Source: CBDBJK01 sp965206395 (GTDB lineage: Bacteria; Chloroflexota; Dehalococcoidia; Lucifugimonadales; CATOSD01). Taken from it: a stretch of DNA of 64,000 nt. Every line of letters begins with the position of its first letter. The stretch's first letter is position 1. Shown piece after piece: positions 56,017 through 62,827 of this stretch. The notes below the pieces were generated by a model. That model did not search any database, was not told where the DNA came from, and saw nothing but the letters and a program-made list of their open reading frames with translations. Where the stretch lies: assembly GCA_965206395.1 (NCBI GenBank), contig CBDBJK010000028.1, forward strand, positions 1 through 64,000, in the 5' to 3' direction. Made by a program: the position numbers and the translations under genes.

Positions 56017-57066
56017 TCAATCCACAGAGGCTTTTTCAGGAGGTATCACAAGCACCGGGTCTCCCGATGCCCTCACAAGCGCCTCCGCGACGCTTCCCAT
56101 GATCCAGCGAGTGATGCCGGATCGGCCACGTGTGGTCAGCGCGATGATGTCCTGAGGATTTTCCCTCGCCAGATCGATTATGCTCTGAGCGATTGAACCC
56201 TTCAGAATTTTCCACTCCACTTTCAACCCTTTGGCATTCAACGATTTGGCTATGCCCTGGAGGTACGTGGCAGCCTCTGCCTCGACGTCCGACTCCAGAT
56301 CTACGTAGCCTTCGTATGGGTGGCCATCCATGTACGGCGCCAAACCGCCCACAATGTTGACTACGCGCACCAGAACTATCTCTAGCGCAAGTTTTCGAGC
56401 TAATTGCTCCACGTAGGGCAGAGCGGATTCGGCGGCCTTGGAGCCGTCCAACGGCACCAGAATCCTGGAAATGGCTGCGCCTTCCTCTCCGTATTCCTTG
56501 GCCCTCTCAGGTGTCATAGTTAGCGTGGGCAGGTTAGAGGAATGAATGATTTTATCTGTCACACTGCCCAGGATTCCGCGTCCCAAGGCGTTCCGACCAT
56601 GAGTAGACATTGCGATGAGGTCGCAACCCTCATGTTCGGCGACCCGAACAATCTCTTCGGCTGGTTTGCCGAATGAAACCACGGATTGAGCCTTCACCCC
56701 TGCTTCATTCAGTCGCTTGACAACTGCATCGAGTCCTCTCTTGATTTCAGTCTCGACTCGCTCGAATATCTGAGAGGCGTAAGGGCCTCCGGCCTCATGA
56801 GCAGTAACGCCTTGCGAATCTCCGTGTGTTGGAGTATCCACTGGGGGTCTAGCCCCATACAATGCTCCAGGAGATGGCATGTTTTCTCCAGATTGCACAG
56901 CCTCGTGTGCTGTTTGAGAACGCTCTGGCATTCGCACTGTGTCAGGGTCAACCACGGATAGCAACACTATCGGGATGTCGAAACCTCTAGCCAACTGCGA
57001 TACATAGGGCAAAATGCCCTCAGCCAACTCCGTGCCATCCAGAGGGACCAGTAATTTCTGGAACAT
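56017..57066 (-). CDS. Universal stress protein, two tandem Usp domains
   Basis: 349 residues with two UspA domains. The first (1-~185) starts MFQKLLVPLDGTELAEGILPYV and carries ATP-loop residues in SFGKPAEEIVRVAEHEGCDLIAMSTHGRNALGRGILGSVTDKI. The second (~200-345) has SRILVPLDGSKAAESALPYV and ALTTRGRSGITRWIMGSVAEALV. Both have the G-2x-G-9x-G(S/T) ATP-binding pattern. The first domain carries a ~60-residue insert with Pro/His. Such proteins protect during starvation or oxidative stress. Start ATG 57066 with AGGAGG 9 bases upstream. Confidence 0.93.
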   Translation of the reverse strand: MFQKLLVPLDGTELAEGILPYVSQLARGFDIPIVLLSVVDPDTVRMPERSQTAHEAVQSGENMPSPGALYGARPPVDTPTHGDSQGVTAHEAGGPYASQIFERVETEIKRGLDAVVKRLNEAGVKAQSVVSFGKPAEEIVRVAEHEGCDLIAMSTHGRNALGRGILGSVTDKIIHSSNLPTLTMTPERAKEYGEEGAAISRILVPLDGSKAAESALPYVEQLARKLALEIVLVRVVNIVGGLAPYMDGHPYEGYVDLESDVEAEAATYLQGIAKSLNAKGLKVEWKILKGSIAQSIIDLARENPQDIIALTTRGRSGITRWIMGSVAEALVRASGDPVLVIPPEKASVD

Positions 57067-57110
57067 GTGAATGCCTCCTTAAATTGGTAAACGATGAAAA
57101 TGCGAACGAT

Positions 57111-57296
57111 TCAAGCTGGTTCGGCTACGGCTTCCTTCCGGCGATATCGATTATCGAGAATGATATCTGCGTCGCTCGGCGTCTTCAAGTCCCTCATGTA
57201 GCCGCACTGCAGGCACAGAACATTCCAGCCATATATATCCCTGTCCACTACCACGTCACCCATTTCGCATCTTGGACAGCTCTTGAGCCAAATCAT
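57111..57296 (-). CDS. Small zinc-ribbon protein
   Basis: 61 residues from MIWLKSCPRCEMGDVVVDRD. Two CxxC pairs (CPRC and CLQC, ~18 residues apart, with IYGWNVLCLQCGY) form a zinc ribbon; the tail is charged (NRYRRKEAVAEPA). Earlier ATGs at 57323 and 57359 extend it, but only the ATG at 57296 has an upstream GAAGGGG. It lies 44 bases upstream of the universal stress protein on the same strand. I believe similar small proteins occur in Dehalococcoidia. Function unknown. Confidence 0.65.
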   Translation of the reverse strand: MIWLKSCPRCEMGDVVVDRDIYGWNVLCLQCGYMRDLKTPSDADIILDNRYRRKEAVAEPA

Positions 57297-57510
57297 CAAC
57301 ACTTTCCCCTTCGTAGTGACCATTGCAGCCACGCTATTGTTTCTATTCCCAAGCACCATAATTATGAGTCTAATAACGTGAGGAAGGCATGAAGATGCGG
57401 CGCTCTAGCATGAAGATTCCATGAGGAATTTCATGAGGGTTGCCATGCATAGCTGGTAGCATTCAGGAGATGGGTTGAGGGTAGCTGAAGTAGTGATTAT
57501 GTCGCGAATG

Positions 57511-57549
57511 AGGGGCCTGCGCAAACGTATAAGGCAAGCGCAGGCCCCT
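57511..57549 (-). terminator. Hairpin downstream of leuB
   Basis: AGGGGCCTGCGC (57511-57522) and GCGCAGGCCCCT (57538-57549) are perfect complements around a 15-base loop, 42 bases past the leuB stop on its strand. There is no T run on the leuB side, so it may act with Rho or as a 3' stabiliser. Confidence 0.6.
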
Positions 57550-57590
57550 TCGATAGTGGAGGCATTTTCGTGACGGTGGAATCCTGAATG

Positions 57591-58688
57591 CTAAATCCTG
57601 CCTGCGATGATGTCGCCCATCTCAGGCGTCTTAACCCTCTCTCCGCCGTCGCTTGCTATGTCCGGGGTGCGATAGCCTTCCGCCAGGACGCCGTCGACCG
57701 ATTGCTCGACTGCTCTTGCCTCATCTTCGAGACTCAGAGAATACCGCAGCAGCAAGGCCATGCTAAGTATCGTTCCGATGGGATTTGCGATACCCTGACC
57801 TGCGATGTCCGGCGCGGTGCCGTGGATGGGTTCGTAGAGACTTACGGGACGGCGTCCTCGTCCACCCATTTTGGGAAGCCCCGCCAGACTAGCCGAGGGC
57901 AGCATTCCCATGGAGCCGGACAGCACTGATGCTTCGTCCGTTAGAATGTCGCCAAAGGTGTTCTCGGCAACGATAACGTCGAAGTGGGCCGGGTTCCTGA
58001 TAAGCTGCATCGCCGCATTGTCGACCAGGATATGTTCAAGCTCAACGTCGGGGTAGTCTTTGGACACCTCGATTGCTACCTCGCGCCACAGGCGGGACGA
58101 CTCAAGGACGTTCGCCTTGTCCACCGACGTCAGCAGCTTGCGGCGTCCCTTGGCAAGCTCGAAGCCCACTCGCACTATCCGCTCAATCTCCTGCTCGGTA
58201 TAGCGTAGGGTATCCACGCCACGCCGACCTCTGGACGTTGTCCAGCGCTTCTTAGGCAGCGCGAAGTACAGCCCGCCCGTTAGCTCTCGGACAACAACCA
58301 TGTCCACGCCTTCGAGAAGATGTGGCTTGATGGGGCTTGAGTTGATAAGCTCAGGGTAGACCTTGACCGGCCTCAGATTGGCGAACAGGCCGAGTATCTT
58401 GCGAATGCCGAGGATGCCGTCCTCCGGCCTGACCTTTGCGCTTGGGTCGTCCCACTTGGGGCCGCCGACAGCGCCGAACAGGACGGCGTCCGTTTTCTCG
58501 CACAATGCAACGGTCTCATCGGGTAGGGCGGTGCCAAACTCGTCGATGGCGTTGCCTCCTATGCTTCCGAAGCTCAGATCAAACGAGTGGCCGAACTTGT
58601 GGCCTACCGCTTCCATAACTTTCGTTGCCTCCGCGACAACCTCCGGCCCAACGCCGTCGCCCGGCAGAACCGTAATCGAGTATTTCAT
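57591..58688 (-). CDS. leuB: 3-isopropylmalate dehydrogenase
   Basis: 365 residues, the normal length. Catalyses NAD+-dependent oxidative decarboxylation of 3-isopropylmalate in leucine synthesis. Motifs are ITVLPGDGVGPEVV at the start, LFGAVGGPKWDD, RELTGGLYFALPKK, the catalytic region VDKANVLESSRLWREV, DNAAMQLIRNP (Lys/Asp metal site), TFGDILTDEASVLSGSMGMLPSASL and EPIHGTAPDIAGQGIANPIG. Start ATG 58688 with AGGAG 7 bases before. No other leu genes are nearby. Confidence 0.97.
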   Translation of the reverse strand: MKYSITVLPGDGVGPEVVAEATKVMEAVGHKFGHSFDLSFGSIGGNAIDEFGTALPDETVALCEKTDAVLFGAVGGPKWDDPSAKVRPEDGILGIRKILGLFANLRPVKVYPELINSSPIKPHLLEGVDMVVVRELTGGLYFALPKKRWTTSRGRRGVDTLRYTEQEIERIVRVGFELAKGRRKLLTSVDKANVLESSRLWREVAIEVSKDYPDVELEHILVDNAAMQLIRNPAHFDVIVAENTFGDILTDEASVLSGSMGMLPSASLAGLPKMGGRGRRPVSLYEPIHGTAPDIAGQGIANPIGTILSMALLLRYSLSLEDEARAVEQSVDGVLAEGYRTPDIASDGGERVKTPEMGDIIAGRI

Positions 58689-58843
58689 GTATCACTCCTA
58701 AATCAATTCGAATCTGGCATGCGCCCTGGAACGTTACTCTCAGGTTTTCAACATAAGCGGGTGGGTCACCCGATGGCACGCAGAGTATTATAAGCAAAAA
58801 CTTGCCCTAAACACAGGCGGGCAGAAAAATAGGAGCGAGCGCT

Positions 58844-60016
58844 ATGACCGTAACAACCGAGGCTGTCGTCATCGGCGGCGGCGTAATGGGCACGAGCATT
58901 CTGTACAACCTTGCCTCGCGAGGAGTCAAAGGCCCGGTGCTGCTTGAGCGCGATACCCTTGGCTCCGGCTCGACGGGGCGCTCTTCAGGGGCCATTCGGA
59001 TGCATTACTCGACCGAGATCAACGCACGGCTTGCCTGGGACAGCCTCAAAATCTTTCAGAACTTCGACGAGATGGTGGGCGGTGGCGACGTTGGATTCGT
59101 CAAGACTGGCTACATGGTCTTCGTGCCGGAGAACTCCATTGAAGGCTTCAAGCAAAACATCGCAATGCAGCAGGGCGTCGGTATAGCCACGCGTATCGTG
59201 TCGAAAGAGGAGGCCCACGAGCTTGCACCGGCCTTTCATCTGGACGATGGCGAGGCATTCGCATGGGAGTCCGAGTCGGGACACGGCGACCCTTCCGGAA
59301 CGGCGCTGGCATACTCGACGAGGGCACGGAAGATGGGCGCGCGCGTTGTTCTGGAAACGCCAGCGCAGACCGTCGAAGTAAGCAATGGTCGCGTCGTCGC
59401 GGTCGTAACCGAAAAGGAACGCTACGAGACGCCCATCGCGGTGGTCGCCACCGGCCCCTGGTCGTCGCGATTCATGGGCAGGCTTGGGATAGACTTACCA
59501 CTTGTGGCGACTCGTCACGAGGTTTTCTTGTTGCGCCGCCCGATGGACAGGTTGCCGTTTCATCCCGGCGGCGGCGGCATGTCCAACCTGATCTACTTCC
59601 GGCCTGAAGGCTCCGACCTCACGCTTGTGGGCAACGGCAACCGCGAGGAGGATGCCGACCCCGACGCCTACAACCCTCGCGTCAGCATGGACTACGTCGA
59701 GGACGTTTGGAGACGCCTTGCCAAGCGCATCCCGGACATTGCTGACGCCGAGTTTTTCACAGGCTACGCCGGGCTGTACACGACGACACCCGACCTGCAC
59801 CCGGTCATGGACAAGGTGGACGGCATCGAGGGGTTGTACATATGCACCGGCTTCAGCGGTCACGGGTTCAAGCTATCGCCCGCCGTTGGCATCGTCATGG
59901 CCGAGCTTATTCTGGACGGTCAGGCAACCAGCATAGACATATCAAGCCTGCGAATGAACCGCTTCGACCAGGGCGACCTCAACACGACTGCGTACACGTT
60001 CCGCGTGATAGCGTAA
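58844..60016 (+). CDS. FAD-dependent amine/sarcosine-oxidase-like oxidoreductase
   Basis: 390 residues of the DAO (D-amino acid oxidase/glycine oxidase) family. The FAD motif VIGGGVMGTSILYNLA is at ~9-24, the SGRSSGAIRMHYSTE loop follows, then the FAD-adenosine segment (RVVLETPAQTVEV). The C-terminal signature reads FFTGYAGLYTTTPDLHPVMDKV and GLYICTGFSGHGFKLSPAVG. It oxidises a secondary or primary amine (sarcosine-, dimethylglycine- or opine-like); substrate unknown. Cytoplasmic. Start ATG 58844 after GGAGCGAGCGCT. It is divergent from leuB, and a HicB-like gene follows 47 bases later. Confidence 0.9.
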   Translation: MTVTTEAVVIGGGVMGTSILYNLASRGVKGPVLLERDTLGSGSTGRSSGAIRMHYSTEINARLAWDSLKIFQNFDEMVGGGDVGFVKTGYMVFVPENSIEGFKQNIAMQQGVGIATRIVSKEEAHELAPAFHLDDGEAFAWESESGHGDPSGTALAYSTRARKMGARVVLETPAQTVEVSNGRVVAVVTEKERYETPIAVVATGPWSSRFMGRLGIDLPLVATRHEVFLLRRPMDRLPFHPGGGGMSNLIYFRPEGSDLTLVGNGNREEDADPDAYNPRVSMDYVEDVWRRLAKRIPDIADAEFFTGYAGLYTTTPDLHPVMDKVDGIEGLYICTGFSGHGFKLSPAVGIVMAELILDGQATSIDISSLRMNRFDQGDLNTTAYTFRVIA

Positions 60017-60063
60017 AAAGTGATGAGGAGCTAGAATTACTTTGAGTGGAAAGGATATTGACG

Positions 60064-60255
60064 ATGCACCGCTTCCTTGTCGTAATCGAAAAAGCCAACG
60101 GAAACTATTCTGCCTACTCGCCTGATTTGCCGGGCTGCGTAGCAACAGGCGAGACACGCGAAGATACCGAACGCAACATGCACGAAGCCGTCCAGCTGCA
60201 TGTGCAAGGACTAATCGAAGAGAATTTACCGACCATAGAATTTCAAACCGAGTAA
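60064..60255 (+). CDS. HicB-like antitoxin-type protein, without HicA
   Basis: 63 residues, MHRFLVVIEKANGNYSAYSPDLPGC. The HicB N-terminal fold (partial RNase-H-like) is clear from YSAYSPDLPGCVATGETREDTERNMHEAVQLH. There is no DNA-binding extension and no hicA toxin on either side, so it is an orphan of the type common in many genomes. ATG 60064 follows GGAAAGGATATTGACG. Confidence 0.85.
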   Translation: MHRFLVVIEKANGNYSAYSPDLPGCVATGETREDTERNMHEAVQLHVQGLIEENLPTIEFQTE

Positions 60256-60465
60256 AATAGGCATTTCTAACACGACTATATGCGATTGATTCATCCCGTT
60301 TAGATTCACCACCTTCCCTCCATACGTCGCTACACTCTGCACCTATAAAAGCCTATATATAGCCGTTTACTCGCTTTAGAAATAAACGTGTTTTTAATAC
60401 ACCTATTTAACAGGCAATGAATCTTCACCCTTAGCTCAGTATAAATCTTTAGAGTACCGAGAGCA
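60256..60465. other. AT-rich spacer
   Basis: About 210 unusually AT-rich bases (e.g. CTATATATAGCC at ~60351-60362) with no gene. It ends in the promoter of the TIR-like gene. The composition differs from the neighbouring oxidase gene, which suggests acquired DNA. Confidence 0.5.
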
Positions 60466-60494
60466 TTGACAAAATAGAACTGTTGTGTTAAGAT
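60466..60494 (+). promoter_or_regulatory. Promoter TTGACA-N17-TAAGAT of the TIR-like gene
   Basis: -35 TTGACA (60466-60471) and -10 TAAGAT (60489-60494) with 17-base spacing, 22 bases before the ATG at 60516. IS5-C now separates it from the coding sequence. Confidence 0.65.
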
Positions 60495-60515
60495 GTTTAT
60501 ATTGAACTTGGTGAA

Positions 60516-60537
60516 ATGGAGATACTGAAATATCTAG
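60516..60537 (+). pseudogene. First codons of the TIR-like gene, cut off by IS5-C
   Basis: ATG at 60516 reads MEILKYL up to the CTAG target at 60534-60537. After the IS the same frame continues LAQGAGVGNYTMGRR from 61740. The promoter at 60466 and this start show the original gene began here. Without the IS it would encode ~232 residues. Confidence 0.7.
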
Positions 60538-61739
60538 GGAACCTCTGAACAACTCGGCGCAAGCGTGGATGGGCAGAGTGGTTCCGTTCTTTGGAGATGT
60601 TCAGGCATCTTTGTGACGTTCCAGGTCGTGGTTGAGGCGTTCAGACCGTGTCTGTTGTGGCCTCGAAGCGGCTTTTCGGAGCCATCGCGGCTCCCCGGCC
60701 GTGATTTGCTCACTGCGCCCCTCTCATGCCGCCAGACGGCGCTCTGCCGTCATCAAGTTGGCCAGCCCCAGTAGCAATGCCAGCCGTTGCGCGTTCTTAG
60801 CCAACCCTCGGTAGCGCACCTTGGCGTAGCCAAAGCGCCGCTTCACGTACAGGAACGGATGCTCCACTTTCGCTCTGACCGACGCTTTGCGCTTCTCCGC
60901 CAACGCCTCGTGGCTGCCAGGCTCCAGGTGCCGTCGCCGGCCGGGCCTCATCGCCACTCGCCACTCCACATCCAACTCTCGATTCTCCAACCGCTTGTCC
61001 ACTCCCTGATACCCCGCATCCCCCCACACTCGTTTCTCTCCACCGTGCAGCAATCGGTGCGCTTCTGTCACATCATGCACGTTAGCTGGCGTCGTAGTCA
61101 TGCTGTGTACCACTCCCGTCTCAGCGTCAGCGCCTACGTGTACTTTCATCCCGAAGCGCCACTCGTTCCCCTTCTTCGTCTGGTGCATCTCAGGGTCTCG
61201 CTCACCCGCACGATTCTTCGTCGATGACGGCGCCTCTATGATGCTCGCGTCCACGATCGTCCCCTCCCGAAGCCGCAGTCCCTGGGACTCCAGATGACGG
61301 TTTATCTCCTCGAACAGACTCTGCCCCAACTCATGCTCTTCCAGCAGATGGCGGAAGTTCAGAATCGTCGTCTCGTCCGGCAGCGGGCCCGACAGCTTCA
61401 ACCCTACGAACCGTCTCACCGACTCGACCTCGTAGAGCATGTCCTCCATACCAGGATCGCTCAAGTTGTAGAACAACTGCACGCAGTGTATCCGCACCAT
61501 CGCCGACAACTCATATGGTCGACGGCCTCGGCCCGCCTTGGGATAGAACGGACGGATGCGCTCTTCCATCTGTTCCCACGGGATCAGAGCATCCATGCGC
61601 TCCAGGAATATCTCCCGGCGGGTCTTGCGCTTCTTGCTCTCGTATTCCAAGTCCGCAAATGTTGGCTGGTCCATCAATTATCTCCCCGAACACAGTGCTA
61701 TTCTCTATGCTACTATGCCCAGACTTGTTCAGAGTATCC
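60538..61739 (-). mobile_element. IS5-family insertion sequence, IS5-C
   Basis: 1202 bp. The ends GGAACCTCTGAACAAC and GGATACTCTGAACAAG are imperfect inverted repeats typical of the IS5 group proper. CTAG is duplicated on both sides (60534-60537, 61740-61743). Single copy in the window. It interrupts the TIR-like gene at codon 7. Confidence 0.92.
60724..61674 (-). CDS. IS5-family transposase (single frame)
   Basis: 316 residues from MDQPTFADLEYESKKRKTRR (ATG 61674, with GGAGA 7 bases upstream; a TTG precedes it). N-terminal DUF772 domain (GRGRRPYELSAMVRIHCVQL, LPDETTILNFRHLLE). DDE residues are Asp in TIVDASIIEAPSSTKN, Asp in VWGDAGYQG and Glu in KVEHPFLYVKRRFGY. Unlike the other two IS5-type elements here it needs no frameshift and appears intact. 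Confidence 0.93.
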   Translation of the reverse strand: MDQPTFADLEYESKKRKTRREIFLERMDALIPWEQMEERIRPFYPKAGRGRRPYELSAMVRIHCVQLFYNLSDPGMEDMLYEVESVRRFVGLKLSGPLPDETTILNFRHLLEEHELGQSLFEEINRHLESQGLRLREGTIVDASIIEAPSSTKNRAGERDPEMHQTKKGNEWRFGMKVHVGADAETGVVHSMTTTPANVHDVTEAHRLLHGGEKRVWGDAGYQGVDKRLENRELDVEWRVAMRPGRRRHLEPGSHEALAEKRKASVRAKVEHPFLYVKRRFGYAKVRYRGLAKNAQRLALLLGLANLMTAERRLAA

Positions 61740-61757
61740 CTAGCTCAAGGAGCAGGC

Positions 61758-62420
61758 GTGGGCAACTACACAATGGGACGTCGTGGTCAACAAACTCGGC
61801 TTGAAGTAAACCAGGAAAGATTGGAATATCTGTTCAACAAGCACCCCATCGACGCAGCGATGGACGGATGGGAAGATGGCAATGAATTAGACGGTGGGAC
61901 ATTGGAGAATCAGCTGGACGCTGAACCTTTTGCAACGGTACCGGATTCATTCGGGGAAGTTATAAAGCCAAAAGATACAGTTCCCGAAGAAATAGAACGC
62001 TTGAAAGTATTCATTTCTCACGGCAAGAATATGGAGATTGTCGAGCAGGTGAAGACTATGCTTGAGCTAGCAGACCTGGAATACGAAGTCGCTGTTGAGG
62101 AAGAGGCCACGGCTATTCCAGTTCCTGAAAAAGTGTTATCGGCGATGCGTAGTTGTTCTGCTGCTGTAATCTGTATATCTGCTGACGATCAAGCTAGTAT
62201 TGAAAACGGCACATCCCACATCAACGAGAATGTTCTAATCGAGATAGGGGCAGCGTTCGTATTATATGATAGACGTGTTGTGCTACTTTGGGATAAGCGT
62301 ATTCCTACTCCTTCAAATCTACAGGGCTTGTACAGGTGTGAATTTGAAGGAGATGAACTTTCATGGACAGCGGGAATGAAATTGATGAGGACCGTTGCCG
62401 AATTTAAGAAAAACGCGTAG
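61758..62420 (+). CDS. TIR-like nucleotide-binding effector (body of split gene)
   Basis: About 220 residues, GTG at 61758 (AAGGAG 5 bases before) or ATG 61773; the original frame joins 60516-60537 through CTAG. The N-terminal ~85 residues are acidic (DGWEDGNELDGG). The rest is a TIR-like domain of the CAP12/PF10137 kind: RLKVFISHGKNMEIVEQVKTM, YEVAVEEEATAIPVPEKVL, AAVICISADD, INENVLIEIGAAFVLYDRRVVLLWDKR and PSNLQGLYRCEF. The Glu in VLIEIGAAF sits where TIR NADases have their catalytic Glu. Such domains degrade NAD+ or bind nucleotides in anti-phage signalling. Without its promoter, expression depends on IS-borne or internal signals. The frame is also open upstream into the IS (61515). Confidence 0.78.
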   Translation: MGNYTMGRRGQQTRLEVNQERLEYLFNKHPIDAAMDGWEDGNELDGGTLENQLDAEPFATVPDSFGEVIKPKDTVPEEIERLKVFISHGKNMEIVEQVKTMLELADLEYEVAVEEEATAIPVPEKVLSAMRSCSAAVICISADDQASIENGTSHINENVLIEIGAAFVLYDRRVVLLWDKRIPTPSNLQGLYRCEFEGDELSWTAGMKLMRTVAEFKKNA

Positions 62421-62467
62421 GCAATAGTTCTCTAGTATCTTGAGGCAACCCTATCATAGAAATACAG

Positions 62468-62791
62468 TTGAAGGCCATCGAAGTTGAGGGAACGGTTGAC
62501 GAAGAGGGTCAGCTTCACCTTGACGAGCCACTAACCACTCTCGGCCCCGGTCGTGTTCGGGTAATTCTGCTGTCGCCTGATGAGGATGACCTGCAAGAGA
62601 GGGAATGGCCACTAACCACTCTCGGCCCCGGTCGTGTTCGGGTAATTCTGCTGTCGCCTGATGAGGATGACCTGCAAGAGAGGGAATGGTTCCGTGCGGC
62701 GTCCAGGAATGCTGCCTTCGATTTCCTCAAAGACGCCGAAGAAGACATCTACACGCCTACCGACGGGAAGCCTTTCCGTGACGAAGGGTAG
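62468..62791 (+). CDS. Small antitoxin-like protein with internal duplication
   Basis: 107 residues from a TTG (MKAIEVEGTVDEEGQLHLDEPL). The start resembles small AF2212/DUF104-type antitoxin-like proteins, followed by GPGRVRVILLSPDEDDLQEREW, which occurs twice because of an exact 81-bp tandem repeat. It ends FDFLKDAEEDIYTPTDGKPF. Without the repeat it would be 80 residues, the size of related proteins. No toxin gene is next to it; a PIN-type partner would be expected. Function inferred weakly. Confidence 0.65.
   Translation: MKAIEVEGTVDEEGQLHLDEPLTTLGPGRVRVILLSPDEDDLQEREWPLTTLGPGRVRVILLSPDEDDLQEREWFRAASRNAAFDFLKDAEEDIYTPTDGKPFRDEG
62528..62689 (+). repeat. Perfect 81-bp tandem duplication
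   Basis: 62528-62608 and 62609-62689 are identical. The duplication adds 27 residues in frame to the small protein. Exact identity points to a very recent event or an assembly artefact. Confidence 0.93.
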
Positions 62792-62827
62792 GGGGTATTT
62801 CTCACGAGTCGCTCCGCTACATTTTCC

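Noticed and set aside
60064..60537. hicA toxin partner beside the HicB-like gene
   Set aside because: Neither strand nearby shows a HicA-like double-stranded-RNA-binding frame; the spacer is AT-rich and non-coding.
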